A stretch of DNA of 64,000 nucleotides from contig DATFUZ010000040.1 in assembly GCA_035260545.1 (NCBI GenBank), forward strand, positions 1-64,000, in the 5' to 3' direction. Made by a program: the position numbers and the translations under genes. This DNA is from DATDDB01 sp035260545 (GTDB taxonomy: Bacteria; Pseudomonadota; Gammaproteobacteria; Burkholderiales; Gallionellaceae). Positions 17,577 to 28,394 of this stretch are shown here, piece after piece. The notes beneath the pieces were generated by a model. The model did not search any database and was not told where the DNA came from. It was given only the letters and a program-made list of their open reading frames with translations. How positions within the stretch are numbered: the first letter of the stretch is position 1; each line of letters starts with the position of its first letter.

Positions 17577-19667
17577 TCACCTCCACATCTCTTTCATCTT
17601 GGCCAGCAGGTCCACCACTTCCTCGCGCGACTTGGTGCCCGCCGGTGCGGCTTCCGCCGCCGGCCAGGCCCGCATCTCGAACTTGTCCGCGATGCCCGGA
17701 GGAATGAAACGGGTGCGCCCGGCGTAGACATGGCGGTCGCCATACTGCGCCTGCTGCGTGACATAGAAGCGCTGCGGCACCACGATCTGCAGGTGTTCCT
17801 TGGCCCGGGTCATCGCCACATAGAGCAGGCGGCGCTCTTCCTCGATCTCGGCCGCATTGCCGGTGGCAAGATCGGAGGGCATGCAGCCGTCCACCGCGTT
17901 GAGCAGGTGCACCGCATTCCACTCCTGCCCCTTGGCGGAATGGATGGTGGAAAGAATCAGGTAGTCCTCGTCCAGCAGCGGCGCGCCTGATTCGTCGCTG
18001 GTGGCATCGGGCGGGTCCAGCGTGAGCTCGGTGAGGAAGCGCTGGCGTCCGGGATAGGTGGCGGCGATCTTCTGCAACTGGTCTATATCCAGTTGCCGGA
18101 TGGGCGCATCCTCGTACAGGCGCTCCAGGTGCGTCGCATACCACTTGCACACCGTCTCGAATTCCACCGGCCAGGGCACGATGCGCAGGTGGAGGCTCTG
18201 CGCCAGTTCGAGAAAATCGCGCCAGCCTTCCATGGCGGCGGAGGGCATGCGCGATTCGCGCAGCGCCATCATCACGTCCTCTACCCTGGCGAGATTGTCC
18301 AGCACCTGCGCCGCGGTCTTCTGGCCGATGCCGGGAATGAGCTGCAGCACGCGGAAGCCGGCCACGCGGTCGCGCGGGTTTTCTATCCAGCGCAGCACCG
18401 AGAGCACGTCCTTCACGTGGGCTGCCTCGAGAAACTTGAGTCCGCCGAACTTGACGAAGGGAATGTTGCGCCGCACCAACTCTATCTCCAGCGCCGCACT
18501 GTGGTGCGAGGCACGGAACAGCACCGCCTGCGACTTGAGTCGCACACCGGACTCGCGCCGCGCCAGCACCTCCTCCACCACGAAGGCGGCCTGATCGGCC
18601 TCGTCGCGCACGTTGACCAGTTGCGGGCGCGCGCCCGATGCTTTCTCGCTCCACAGTTCCTTGCTGTAGCGCTCCACAGCCAGCCCGATCACGGCATTGG
18701 CGGCGGCGAGTATGGCCTGGGTGGAGCGGTAGTTCTGCTCCAGCGTAACGACCTTCGCGGGCGGCTCGAAGTGCGCTGGGAAATCCAGGATATTGCGCAC
18801 CGTGGCACCCCGGAAGGCGTAGATGGACTGCGCATCGTCGCCCACTACGGTAAGTCCCCGCCCCGCGGGCTTGAGCGCGAGCAGGATGCTTGCCTGCAGG
18901 GCATTCGTGTCCTGGTATTCATCCACCAGGATATGCTCGAAGCGCGCGCCGATCTCGGCGGCGAGCACCGGCTCGGCAGCCATCTGCGCCCAGTACAGCA
19001 GCAGGTCGTCGTAGTCCAGCACATGCTGCTTCTGCTTGGCTTCCACATAGGCGAGGAACAGTTGCTTCAATTCATCATGCCACTCGCTGCACCACGGGTA
19101 GCGCTGCTGCAGCACCTCTTCCAGGGGCGCCAGGGTGTTGACCGCGGCTGAGTAGATAGCGAGGCAGGTGTTCTTCAACGGGAAGCGCTTCGCTTTTTCG
19201 GACAGCCCCAGTTCGTGCCGCACCAGGTTCATGAGATCGGCGGAGTCGCCCCGGTCGTGTATGGTGAAGGCGGGGTCCAGCCCTATCCTGCCTGCATATT
19301 CGCGCAGCAGGCGCGCGCCCACGCTGTGGAAGGTGCCGGTCCAGTTCAGCTTTACACCGGCCAGCACCGGACGCTCCGCCGCAAGCTGGCGCACGATGCG
19401 CTCGGCGCGCCGCGCCATCTCGTCCGCCGCGCGGCGCGAGAAGGTCAGCAGCAGGATGGCGCCGGGATCGGCGCCCTGGGCGATGAGATGGGCGACGCGG
19501 TGCGCCAGGGTGTTGGTCTTGCCCGAGCCCGCCCCGGCGATCACCAGCAGCGGCCGGGCCTCATCGCCGCCCGCGCCATGCGCCACGGCTTGGCGCTGCG
19601 CCGGATTGAGGCGGGCAAGGTAGCCCTCCGCCTCGGCATGGGGGGAGTGTTCGACTTCCAGATTCAT
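17577..19667 (-). CDS. UvrD/Rep-like superfamily 1 DNA helicase
   Basis: 696 residues from the ATG at 19667 (MNLEVEHSPH); a TTG at 19694 is also in frame but lies only about 8 bases from the predicted transcription start. Motifs in order: Walker A AGAGSGKTNTLAHR, motif II ILVDEYQDTNALQ, motif III VVGDDAQSIYAFRGA, motif IV LEQNYRST, motif V STIHSAKGQEW and motif VI RRLLYVAMTRAKEHL. It unwinds DNA 3' to 5'. It is the first gene of the imuA-imuB-dnaE2 operon, an uncommon position for a helicase, and may clear proteins or structures ahead of the translesion polymerase. That role is inference. Confidence 0.93.
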   Translation of the reverse strand: MNLEVEHSPHAEAEGYLARLNPAQRQAVAHGAGGDEARPLLVIAGAGSGKTNTLAHRVAHLIAQGADPGAILLLTFSRRAADEMARRAERIVRQLAAERPVLAGVKLNWTGTFHSVGARLLREYAGRIGLDPAFTIHDRGDSADLMNLVRHELGLSEKAKRFPLKNTCLAIYSAAVNTLAPLEEVLQQRYPWCSEWHDELKQLFLAYVEAKQKQHVLDYDDLLLYWAQMAAEPVLAAEIGARFEHILVDEYQDTNALQASILLALKPAGRGLTVVGDDAQSIYAFRGATVRNILDFPAHFEPPAKVVTLEQNYRSTQAILAAANAVIGLAVERYSKELWSEKASGARPQLVNVRDEADQAAFVVEEVLARRESGVRLKSQAVLFRASHHSAALEIELVRRNIPFVKFGGLKFLEAAHVKDVLSVLRWIENPRDRVAGFRVLQLIPGIGQKTAAQVLDNLARVEDVMMALRESRMPSAAMEGWRDFLELAQSLHLRIVPWPVEFETVCKWYATHLERLYEDAPIRQLDIDQLQKIAATYPGRQRFLTELTLDPPDATSDESGAPLLDEDYLILSTIHSAKGQEWNAVHLLNAVDGCMPSDLATGNAAEIEEERRLLYVAMTRAKEHLQIVVPQRFYVTQQAQYGDRHVYAGRTRFIPPGIADKFEMRAWPAAEAAPAGTKSREEVVDLLAKMKEMWR

Positions 19668-19708
19668 GATTTCGACGGGGTGCGCCCGGAACAAAAACGG
19701 TCACCCCC

Positions 19709-19737
19709 ACAATACAGAACGTTCGTTCTTTTGTCAA
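19709..19737 (-). promoter_or_regulatory. Sigma-70 promoter of the helicase-imuA-imuB-dnaE2 operon
   Basis: The minus strand carries TTGACA (19737-19732), exactly 17 bases, then TATTGT (19714-19709). The -35 is a perfect consensus and the -10 matches at four of six positions. A start near 19702 gives a 35-base leader to the helicase ATG. The spacer is occupied by the AGAAC-N4-GTTCT palindrome. Confidence 0.75.
19716..19729. promoter_or_regulatory. Putative SOS (LexA-like) operator AGAAC-N4-GTTCT
   Basis: AGAACGTTCGTTCT has perfect 5-bp arms around a 4-bp centre and matches the GAAC-N4-GTTC class of LexA boxes known from Gram-positive bacteria and some other phyla. It lies between -35 and -10, the best place for a repressor. 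imuA-imuB-dnaE2 operons are normally LexA-controlled. No CTGT-N8-ACAG box is seen here. Confidence 0.55.
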
Positions 19738-19886
19738 TTTGGGACGAAATGCCCCTTGCCGGGAATGACACCCGAAACCGGCCCTGCCCTTGCGCGGGCA
19801 TCAAAAGCAATCATAAGGGAATGAAGGTGAGGATGAGCGGCTTGCTATCAGAGTGACAGCAGGGTTGGGCCGCTCACCAGATTGTC

Positions 19887-19963
<77 letters not shown>

Positions 19964-20065
19964 AGCCGCGCATTATAGCAGAGCGCGCGAGAGTGGTAAG
20001 CAATTTGGAATCTTTTTTGTGGGTAGTACGGATGGAAGGACGGCCCGGCTTCCCGCCCATCCGGC

Positions 20066-20440
20066 TCATGCATCGAGCAGGGCGATGATCTCGGAGATCT
20101 CCTCGCGCAGGCTGCCGGGCTTGAAATCGGAAGGATGCAAGGCGGCTTTTTCTTCCCCCAGGAGCGCCTGATTTTCCAGGCGGCTGCGTGCGCCGCTGAT
20201 GGTGAAGCCCTCTTCATACAGCAACTGGCGGATGCGGCGGATCAGCAGCACTTCGTGGTGCTGGTAATAGCGGCGGTTGCCGCGCCGCTTGACGGGCTTC
20301 AACTGGGAGAATTCCTGCTCCCAGTAGCGTAGCACGTGCGGTTTGACGCCGCACAGCTCGCTCATTTCGCCTATGGTGAAGTAACGCTTTGCCGGGATGG
20401 GCGGCAGTTCCGCGTTACTCTTGTGGTTGTGGCTTTCCAT
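20066..20440 (-). CDS. MerR-family transcriptional regulator
   Basis: 124 residues. The winged-helix DNA-binding region is [41 protein letters not shown], followed by a dimerisation helix ([23 protein letters not shown]). There is no cysteine-bearing effector domain, so metal sensing is unlikely. The start overlaps the last 26 bases of ihfA. This MerR gene after ihfA is a conserved neighbour in many proteobacteria, but its targets are not known. Confidence 0.88.
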   Translation of the reverse strand: MESHNHKSNAELPPIPAKRYFTIGEMSELCGVKPHVLRYWEQEFSQLKPVKRRGNRRYYQHHEVLLIRRIRQLLYEEGFTISGARSRLENQALLGEEKAALHPSDFKPGSLREEISEIIALLDA

Positions 20441-20729
20441 GATAGGTCTTCTCTACCATGCTTTTGAGTTTCTGGCTGGGGTGAAAAGTCACCACACGCC
20501 GCGCAGTGATGGGTATCTCTTCCCCGGTCTTGGGATTGCGCCCGGGACGCTGGGGCTTGTCGCGCAACTGGAAATTGCCGAATCCCGACAATTTCACGGT
20601 TTCGCCGCGCTCCAATTGGGAACGAATCTCCTCGAAAAAAGCCTCTGCCATGTCCTTGGCCTCGCGCTTGTTGAGGCCCACTTTCTCAAATAACAGGTCG
20701 GCCAGTTCGGCCTTGGTCAATGTTGTCAT
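20415..20729 (-). CDS. ihfA: Integration host factor subunit alpha
   Basis: 104 residues of the HU/IHF family: [33 protein letters not shown], then [41 protein letters not shown]. The [10 protein letters not shown] arm with its proline intercalates DNA and the sequence is IHF-alpha rather than HU. IHF bends DNA in promoters, replication origins and phage sites. It follows pheT by 15 bases, the classical pheST-ihfA operon. Confidence 0.96.
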   Translation of the reverse strand: MTTLTKAELADLLFEKVGLNKREAKDMAEAFFEEIRSQLERGETVKLSGFGNFQLRDKPQRPGRNPKTGEEIPITARRVVTFHPSQKLKSMVEKTYHGKPQPQE

Positions 20730-20744
20730 ACTGCTCCCCCTTAC

Positions 20745-23120
20745 CTATGCACGCAACTGCGCCCCGGCACCCTGCAAAGCCCCAACCAGCCGCGCAATGC
20801 TCTTGTCAATTTCGCTTTCAGTCAAAGTCTTGTGAGTATCTTGCAATAACACGCGGAATGCAAGGCTTTTTTTGCCAGCCTCCACGCCTTTGCCGCGATA
20901 CACGTCGAACAGTGCGACTTCCGCCACGGCGGGTGCACGCGCCCCGTACATGGCCTCGATCAGGGTCTGAACGGCGACCGCCTCCTCCACCAGCACCGCC
21001 AGGTCGCGCCGCACCGGCGGAAATTTAGACACTTCCGCAGCCTGCGGCACGCCGCTCGCCAACGACGCCGCGAGGTCCAGTTCGAACCACACCGCGGCCT
21101 GCGGCAATTCGTATTTTTGCTGCCATTGCGGGTGCAGTTCGCCTATCCAGCCGACCGCCCGGCCCTGGCACAGGATCTGCGCGGAACGGCCAGGATGGGA
21201 AGCGGGATGTGGCTTTGCCACGAAACTGAGTCCAACAGGAGCGAAAAGCGCATCAACGTCGCCCTTCAGGTCGAAAAAATCCACATCGCGCGCGGCCACG
21301 CCCCACTGCTCAGGCAGCGCCGGACCATAGGCCAGGCCAGCCAGCCGGTCGTGCTGCGTGTAACCACCCTCGGCCGCGGCAAAACAGCCGCCAATCTCGA
21401 ACAGGCGCACACGCGGCTGGCGGCGCGCCAAGTTGGTGCGCAGGGCATCCAGCAGGCCGCCCAGCAGGCTGCTGCGCATCACGCTCATCTGGCTGGCGAT
21501 GGGGTTCTGCAGCGCGACCGGCGTTTCGCTTCCGCACAGGTCGCGCTCCCATTCAGCTTCCACGAAGGAATAGGTGATGGCTTCCTGGTAGTCGCGGCGC
21601 ACCATGGCCTGGCGCAGAACGGCCAGCGGGCGCTGCCCCTCGGCCTGAGGCAGCATCGACAGCATGCCCCGGGGCGGCAGCGCCGGGATGTTCTCATAGC
21701 CATGGACGCGGGCGATCTCCTCGATCAGGTCTTCCTCGATCGCAATGTCGAAACGGTAGCTCGGCGGAGTGACGGTATAAACGCCCTCGGTCTCCGTGCA
21801 CTGCATGCCCAGGCGGTTCAGGATGCGGGCGATTTCGCCATCCGCGAAGCGTATGCCCAGCACGCGCTCCACGCGCGCCGCGCGCAGCGTAACCGGATGG
21901 CGTGACGGCAGGGCGGCCTGCACCTCGGTGACCGGGCAGGCTTCCCCGCCGCAAATGTCGAGGATCAACTGGGTGGCGCGATCCAGCGCCTTGATGATGG
22001 CCCCGAAATCCACGCCGCGCTCGTAGCGGTAGGAGGCGTCCGAGCTGAAGCCCAGCTGGCGCGCCTTGCCGGCGATGGCGTGCGGCGAGAAGAAGGCGCT
22101 TTCCAGGAAGATGTCCGTGCTGGCATCGTCCACGGCGCTGTCCGCGCCGCCCATGATGCCGGCCAGCGCCGCCGGGCCTTTTTCATCGGTGATCAGCAGC
22201 ATGGATTCGTCCAGCTCGATGGTCTGCTCATTGAGCAGCTTCATGCGCTCGCCCTTGCGCGCATGGCGCACCTCGATCCCGCCGTGCAGTTTTGCGAGGT
22301 CGAAGGCATGCAGCGGCTGACCCAGTTCGAGCAGGACGTAGTTGGTGACATCCACCAGCGCGCTGATGCTGCGCAGGCCGCAGCGCTCCAGGCGCTGCAC
22401 CATCAGGGCCGGTGTGGGCGCCTTGGCGTTCACGCCGGTGATCACGCGCCCGGCATAGCGCGGGCAGGCAGCGGGCGCGCTCACCTTGACCGCGCGCGCC
22501 GCACTCCCGGTCTGTTCGAAGGCGGGTGCAGGGAGCGACTCCAGCTTCGCGCCCGTAAGCGCGGCCACTTCGCGCGCAATGCCGTTGAGCGACAGGCAAT
22601 CGCTGCGGTTGGGGGTGAGCTTGAGGGTGATCAGGCGGTCGTCGAGATCCAGGTAACGGCGGATGTCCTGGCCCACTGGCGCGTCCACGGGCAGTTCCAG
22701 CAGGCCGCTGGCATCTTCCGCCAGGCCGAGCTCCCTGGCCGAGCACATCATGCCGAAGGAAGCAACGCCGCGCACCTTGGCCTGTTTGATCTCGAACGGC
22801 TTATCCTGTCCCGGCGCCGGCGGCAGTTGCGCGCCCACCAGGGCGCAGGGCGCTTTCATGCCGACACTGACGTTGGGCGCGCCGCACACGATGGACAGCG
22901 GCTGCCCCTGCCCCACGTCCACCGTGAGCAGATTGAGGCGGTCAGCGTCCGGGTGTTTTTCCTTGGTGAGCACATGCCCGACGACCACGCCGCTGAAGGC
23001 GGGCGCGACCATATCCATCTCCTCCACCTCCAGCCCTGCCATGGTCAGCAGGTGCGAGAGCTCCTCGCTGGAGAGCGGCGGATTGACGAAGGTACGCAGC
23101 CAGGATTCAGAGAATTGCAT
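20745..23120 (-). CDS. pheT: Phenylalanyl-tRNA synthetase beta subunit
   Basis: 791 residues, the usual length. It begins MQFSESWLRTFVNPPLSSEELSHLLTMAGLEVEE, then has the EMAP-II-like tRNA-binding fold (VVVGHVLTKEKHPDADRLNLLTVDVG), the B3/B4 editing domain (around 215-370), the B5 domain and a C-terminal ferredoxin-fold anticodon-binding domain (VSKFPPVRRDLAVLVEE). It pairs with PheS to charge tRNA-Phe and edits mischarged Tyr-tRNA. Confidence 0.97.
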   Translation of the reverse strand: MQFSESWLRTFVNPPLSSEELSHLLTMAGLEVEEMDMVAPAFSGVVVGHVLTKEKHPDADRLNLLTVDVGQGQPLSIVCGAPNVSVGMKAPCALVGAQLPPAPGQDKPFEIKQAKVRGVASFGMMCSARELGLAEDASGLLELPVDAPVGQDIRRYLDLDDRLITLKLTPNRSDCLSLNGIAREVAALTGAKLESLPAPAFEQTGSAARAVKVSAPAACPRYAGRVITGVNAKAPTPALMVQRLERCGLRSISALVDVTNYVLLELGQPLHAFDLAKLHGGIEVRHARKGERMKLLNEQTIELDESMLLITDEKGPAALAGIMGGADSAVDDASTDIFLESAFFSPHAIAGKARQLGFSSDASYRYERGVDFGAIIKALDRATQLILDICGGEACPVTEVQAALPSRHPVTLRAARVERVLGIRFADGEIARILNRLGMQCTETEGVYTVTPPSYRFDIAIEEDLIEEIARVHGYENIPALPPRGMLSMLPQAEGQRPLAVLRQAMVRRDYQEAITYSFVEAEWERDLCGSETPVALQNPIASQMSVMRSSLLGGLLDALRTNLARRQPRVRLFEIGGCFAAAEGGYTQHDRLAGLAYGPALPEQWGVAARDVDFFDLKGDVDALFAPVGLSFVAKPHPASHPGRSAQILCQGRAVGWIGELHPQWQQKYELPQAAVWFELDLAASLASGVPQAAEVSKFPPVRRDLAVLVEEAVAVQTLIEAMYGARAPAVAEVALFDVYRGKGVEAGKKSLAFRVLLQDTHKTLTESEIDKSIARLVGALQGAGAQLRA

Positions 23121-23223
23121 GATCAGTTGAATTGGTTGAGGAGCAAATATGCCGTTTTAGTTCCGGCGTGACGCGGCTGCGCCGCATAAGCCTCCACTGA
23201 AGCGATCTTCAATGTCTTCATCA

Positions 23224-24279
<1,056 letters not shown>

Positions 24280-24290
24280 TCACGCCAGTG

Positions 24291-24650
24291 TTACGCGCCG
24301 AGACCGGCTTTTGCCTGTCCAACGATCTGCGCAAAGGCAGCCTTGTCGAACACGGCCAAGTCGGCCAGCACCTTGCGATCGATCTCGATCGCGGCCTTCT
24401 TCAGGCCGTTCATGAAGGCGCTGTAGGTGATTCCCTGCTCGCGCGCAGCAGCGTTGATACGCGCGATCCACAGGGTGCGGAACTGGCGCTTGCGCTGACG
24501 GCGGTCGCGGTAGGCATACTGCCCGGCCTTCATCACCGCTTCCTTGGCGATGCGGTATACGTTCTTGCGGCGGCCGCGGTAACCCTTGGCCTGTTCCAGT
24601 ACTTTCTTGTGGCGCGCGCGCGCCGTTACACCACGTTTGACTCTTGGCAT
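24291..24650 (-). CDS. rplT: 50S ribosomal protein L20
   Basis: 119 residues, very basic, starting [33 protein letters not shown]. This is the standard L20 sequence. L20 is an early 23S rRNA-binding assembly protein and in many bacteria represses its own operon by binding the rpmI leader. It follows rpmI by 10 bases. Confidence 0.98.
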   Translation of the reverse strand: MPRVKRGVTARARHKKVLEQAKGYRGRRKNVYRIAKEAVMKAGQYAYRDRRQRKRQFRTLWIARINAAAREQGITYSAFMNGLKKAAIEIDRKVLADLAVFDKAAFAQIVGQAKAGLGA

Positions 24651-24660
24651 TTTCTACTCC

Positions 24661-24858
24661 TTAGGCGTAAGGCATCATGGCGCGCACGGACGCCGTGTTG
24701 GTTGCGTGGACTTCGGCTGTGCCGCGCAACTGACGCTTGTTCTTGGTCGTTTTCTTGGTGAGGATGTGGCGCTTGAACGCTTGCGAGCGCTTGACGCTGC
24801 CACTGCCGCGCACCTTGAAGCGCTTGGCGGCGCCGCTCTTGGTCTTCATCTTGGGCAT
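24661..24858 (-). CDS. rpmI: 50S ribosomal protein L35
   Basis: 65 residues from the ATG at 24858, preceded by AAAGGAG ([31 protein letters not shown]). The open frame extends upstream but that part has no L35 resemblance. L35 is a small basic protein of the large subunit. It lies between infC and rplT in the conserved order. Confidence 0.97.
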   Translation of the reverse strand: MPKMKTKSGAAKRFKVRGSGSVKRSQAFKRHILTKKTTKNKRQLRGTAEVHATNTASVRAMMPYA

Positions 24859-24992
24859 GACTGCTCCTTTACATTTATTGGATGACGCCGGGTGTTTCCT
24901 GACAGGAACGCTTGCTGACCCGCTCGCCACTTATCTGGGGCTGGTACTGCACGCCACGCCGGCCGCCCCTGGGCCGCCGCGACGGTAAAACG

Positions 24993-25511
24993 CTATTTCT
25001 TCTTCGGCGCCAGCACCATCACCATCTGGCGGCCTTCCATCTTCGGGAACTGCTCGACAACCCCATATTCCTCCAGGTCACCCTTGATGCGCTCGATCAG
25101 GCGCATGCCGATTTCCTGGTGGGCCATCTCGCGTCCCCGGAAGCGCAGGGTGATCTTGGTCTTGTCGCCCTCGCCCAGGAACTTGATCAGGTTGCGCAGC
25201 TTGATGTTGTAGTCGCCTTCGTCCGTACCCGGACGGAATTTGATCTCCTTGATCTGCACCTGCTTCTGCTTGAGCTTGGCTTCGTGCTGGCGCTTGCTCT
25301 CGGCATACTTGAACTTGCCGAAATCCATCACTCGGCAAACCGGAGGCTCCGCCAGGGGGGCGATTTCCACCAGGTCCAGTTCCGCATCTTCGGCCATGCG
25401 CAACGCTTCCGCAATTGCGACCACGCCCACCTGTTCACCATCCGCGCCAATGAGCCGCACCTGCGGTGCCGTTATTTGCTCATTGGTGCGTTGCGATTTT
25501 TCCTGTGCTAT
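24993..25511 (-). CDS. infC: Translation initiation factor IF-3 with apparent ATA start
   Basis: 172 residues if translation starts at ATA (25511-25509), reading (I)[32 protein letters not shown] lies 7 bases upstream. The only nearby standard start, a GTG at 25460, would delete the conserved NEQI and QVRLIG N-terminal region. The N-domain runs to about residue 80, then the linker [17 protein letters not shown] and the C-domain ([40 protein letters not shown]). IF-3 rejects non-standard starts, so a rare start codon gives autorepression, as AUU does in E. coli infC. Confidence 0.93.
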   Translation of the reverse strand: MAQEKSQRTNEQITAPQVRLIGADGEQVGVVAIAEALRMAEDAELDLVEIAPLAEPPVCRVMDFGKFKYAESKRQHEAKLKQKQVQIKEIKFRPGTDEGDYNIKLRNLIKFLGEGDKTKITLRFRGREMAHQEIGMRLIERIKGDLEEYGVVEQFPKMEGRQMVMVLAPKKK

Positions 25512-25518
25512 TTGTATT

Positions 25519-25522
25519 CTCC
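25519..25522 (-). promoter_or_regulatory. Shine-Dalgarno GGAG selecting the infC ATA start
   Basis: The minus strand reads GGAG, seven bases, then ATA and the codons for [10 protein letters not shown]. The spacing supports ATA as the start; the next in-frame GTG is 51 bases further on and has no ribosome site at a workable distance. Confidence 0.6.
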
Positions 25523-25528
25523 AAAAAA

Positions 25529-27442
25529 TTAAGCCGCGCCACCCGGATGCATTTCGGCCAGCAAGCGCGCTATCAGCGCCTGCACCGGCATCTGGCCCAA
25601 GTCTTCACCTTTACGGGAACGTACGGCAACGAGGCCTGCAGCCATCTCCTTATCGCCGGTTATCAGTTGATACGGCAGTTTCTGCAGGCTATGTTCGCGT
25701 ATTTTATAGGTAATTTTCTCATTACGCAAATCCGTTTGCACGCGGAAGCCGGCGCCCTGCAATTGGCCCGCCACCTGCGCCGCATAGCCTTCCTGCGCCT
25801 GGGAAATATTCATCACCACCATCTGCACCGGGGCCAGCCACAGCGGGAAGGCGCCGGCGTAGTGCTCGATCAGGATGCCAATGAAGCGCTCCATGGAGCC
25901 GACGATGGCGCGATGCAGCATCACCGGGGGTTTGCGGCTGTTGTCCTCGTCCACGTACTCCGCGCCCAAGCGCACCGGCAGGTTGAAGTCGAGCTGGATG
26001 GTGCCGCATTGCCACAACCGGCCCAGCGAATCCTTGAGGGTGAACTCGATCTTGGGGCCGTAAAATGCGCCCTCGCCCGGCTGCAGGTCGAATTCCAGCC
26101 CGTTCTGCCTGAGCGCAGCCGCCAGGGCGGTCTCGGCCTTGTCCCAGGTCTCGTCGGTGCCGACGCGCTTCTCCGGCCGGGTGGAAAGCTTCACCAGCAC
26201 GTCGTTGAAATCGAAATCGGCATAGACGGCCTGCAGCATCTTGATGAAGCTGGCCACTTCGCCCTCGATCTGCGCTTCGGTGCAGAAGATGTGGGCGTCG
26301 TCCTGGGTGAAGCCGCGCACCCGCATCAGGCCGTGCAGCGCCCCGGAAGGTTCGTTGCGGTGGCAGGAGCCGAATTCCGCCAGGCGCAGCGGCAGATCGC
26401 GGTAGCTATGCAGGCCGTGGTTGAAAATCTGCACATGGCCCGGGCAGTTCATCGGCTTGACCGCGTAGTCGCGGTTTTCCGAGGCCGTGGTAAACATGTT
26501 CTCGTGGTAGTTCTCCCAGTGGCCGGATTTCTCCCACAGCACCCGGTCCATCATGGTCGGCGTGCGCACCTCCTGGTAGCCGTGCTCGATGAACTTGCGG
26601 CGCATGTACTGCTCCACCTCCTGCCACAGCGTCCAGCCGTTGGGGTGCCAGAACACCATGCCCGGCGCCTCGTCCTGCATGTGAAACAGATCGAGTTGCT
26701 TGGCGAGGCGGCGATGGTCGCGCTTTTCCGCCTCCTCCAGCATGTGGAGATAGGCGTCGAGATCTTCCTTTTTCGCCCACGCAGTGCCGTAGATGCGCTG
26801 CAGCATCTCGTTCTTCGAATCCCCCCGCCAGTAGGCGCCGGCCACCTTCATCAGCTTGAACGCCTTGAGCTTGCCGGTGGAGGGCACGTGCGGGCCGCGG
26901 CACAGGTCGGTGAATTCGCCCTCGCTGTAAAGCGAAACGTCCTGATCCGCCGGAATGGACTCGATGATCTCCGCCTTGTAATGCTCGCCGATGCGCTTGA
27001 AATACGCCACGGCCTCGTCGCGCGGCAACACGCGGCGCGTCACCGGCAGGTCGAGCTTGGCCAGTTCCGCCATGCGCTTTTCGATTGCCGCGAGATCCTC
27101 AGGCGTAAAGGGGCGCGCAAAGGAAAAGTCGTAATAGAAGCCGTTTTCGATGACCGGGCCTATGGTCACCTGCGCCTCGGGAAACAGTTCCTTCACCGCA
27201 TAGGCCAGCAGGTGGGCCGTGGAATGGCGAATCAGCTCCAGCCCTTCGGCATCCTTGTCGGTGACGATGGCGAGGCCGGCGTCACCCTCGATCAGGTGCG
27301 ACGCGTCGACCAGCTTGCCGTCCACCTTGCCTGCCAGGGTCGCGCGCGCCAGCCCGGCGCCGATGTTGGCGGCCACTTCCGCCACCGTGACGGGCTGGGG
27401 GAAACTGCGTTGCGATCCATCCGGCAGGGTGATGACGGGCAT
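25529..27442 (-). CDS. thrS: Threonyl-tRNA synthetase
   Basis: 637 residues from the ATG at 27442 ([16 protein letters not shown]); the frame opens at a TTG five codons earlier. Domains: TGS (1-62), the editing domain with the [11 protein letters not shown] zinc-like motif and [11 protein letters not shown], the class II core with catalytic zinc ligands in [40 protein letters not shown] and [10 protein letters not shown], and a C-terminal anticodon-binding domain. It charges tRNA-Thr. The thrS stop is about 17 bases before the infC ATA codon, the conserved thrS-infC arrangement. Confidence 0.97.
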   Translation of the reverse strand: MPVITLPDGSQRSFPQPVTVAEVAANIGAGLARATLAGKVDGKLVDASHLIEGDAGLAIVTDKDAEGLELIRHSTAHLLAYAVKELFPEAQVTIGPVIENGFYYDFSFARPFTPEDLAAIEKRMAELAKLDLPVTRRVLPRDEAVAYFKRIGEHYKAEIIESIPADQDVSLYSEGEFTDLCRGPHVPSTGKLKAFKLMKVAGAYWRGDSKNEMLQRIYGTAWAKKEDLDAYLHMLEEAEKRDHRRLAKQLDLFHMQDEAPGMVFWHPNGWTLWQEVEQYMRRKFIEHGYQEVRTPTMMDRVLWEKSGHWENYHENMFTTASENRDYAVKPMNCPGHVQIFNHGLHSYRDLPLRLAEFGSCHRNEPSGALHGLMRVRGFTQDDAHIFCTEAQIEGEVASFIKMLQAVYADFDFNDVLVKLSTRPEKRVGTDETWDKAETALAAALRQNGLEFDLQPGEGAFYGPKIEFTLKDSLGRLWQCGTIQLDFNLPVRLGAEYVDEDNSRKPPVMLHRAIVGSMERFIGILIEHYAGAFPLWLAPVQMVVMNISQAQEGYAAQVAGQLQGAGFRVQTDLRNEKITYKIREHSLQKLPYQLITGDKEMAAGLVAVRSRKGEDLGQMPVQALIARLLAEMHPGGAA

Positions 27443-27471
27443 AAACGATCTCTGCAAAGAATGTGGTTAAA

Positions 27472-27498
27472 GCAAAACAAAAATGCGGCCCGGGCCGC
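27472..27498 (-). terminator. Intrinsic terminator upstream of thrS
   Basis: On the minus strand GCGGCCCGGGCCGC, a perfect palindrome, is followed by ATTTTTGTTTTG. It lies about 77 bases after the metallo-hydrolase stop and about 30 before the thrS start. It ends the dapA-side transcript or acts as a leader attenuator of thrS. Confidence 0.75.
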
Positions 27499-27575
27499 AA
27501 GTGAAGGCGTTGGATTATACCGGGTGCGGCAATGGCGGTCAAAGATTCGGCCCCCCGTCCCGGCGGCCAAACGCC

Positions 27576-28346
27576 TTACTCCGCGAGGCCGCGCCAGGCC
27601 AGTCCGTGGTCCTGCGTGGCGACGGCGATCCATTCCGGCGCGCAGCCCAGCGCACCGCTGAGCGCCGCCACCGCCAGTTCCGGCGTGTTGTTCTTCTGGC
27701 TCAGGTGCGCCGCCACCAGGTGCCGCAGGCGGCTGGTATCCAGTCGCGCCAGCAGCGCAGCCGCCTCGACGTTGTTCAGGTGACCGTGCCGTCCGCCCAC
27801 CCGCTGCTTGAGAAAATAGGGATAGTCGCCGTTAGCCAGCATTTCGGTGTCGTGATTGCATTCCAGCACCAGCGCATCGCAACCGCCCAGCACGGCCTCG
27901 ATGTGCGGCGTGGCGCAACCGGCATCGGTCAGCACGCCCAGTTTGTGTGCGCCGTCGCTGAACACATACTGCACCGGCTCGGCCGCGTCGTGCGGCACGA
28001 TATAGGGGCGCACCTCGACATCGCCGACGGCAAACGGTTCATGCGGACTGATCTCGGTGACTTTGCCGAGGCCGGCCAGCGGCTTACGGTGCTCGCGCAG
28101 CGTGCCGTGGGTGAGCCAGACCGGAAGATCATACTGCCGCGCCACGCGCGCAACACCGCTGATGTGGTCGCTGTGTTCGTGGGTGACGACGATGCCACCC
28201 AGCTGTTCGGGCTCCAGCCCCAGCCGGCGCAGGCGCATGGCGGTTTCGGCAACGGAAAAGCCGCAATCCATCAGCAGCGCCGTGACGCCTGCCTGCACCA
28301 CGAGCGCATTGCCCTCGCTGCCGCTGCCCAACATGGCGAAGCGCAT
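27576..28346 (-). CDS. MBL-fold metallo-hydrolase (YycJ/WalJ-like)
   Basis: 256 residues of the metallo-beta-lactamase fold. The family start MRFAMLGSGSEGNALVVQ and the metal motif VVTHEHSDHISG (HxHxDH) are clear, with further ligands in VLTDAGCATPH, LECNHD and AAHLSQKNN. This resembles the YycJ/VicX group of probable phosphodiesterases or nucleases. It lies just downstream of the bamC-like gene on the same strand, a conserved betaproteobacterial arrangement. The substrate is unknown. Confidence 0.88.
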   Translation of the reverse strand: MRFAMLGSGSEGNALVVQAGVTALLMDCGFSVAETAMRLRRLGLEPEQLGGIVVTHEHSDHISGVARVARQYDLPVWLTHGTLREHRKPLAGLGKVTEISPHEPFAVGDVEVRPYIVPHDAAEPVQYVFSDGAHKLGVLTDAGCATPHIEAVLGGCDALVLECNHDTEMLANGDYPYFLKQRVGGRHGHLNNVEAAALLARLDTSRLRHLVAAHLSQKNNTPELAVAALSGALGCAPEWIAVATQDHGLAWRGLAE

Positions 28347-28394
28347 GAGAGGCGCTCTCTCGGTCAGTCCGCTGAAATCCGGGCGGCGCAGGGC

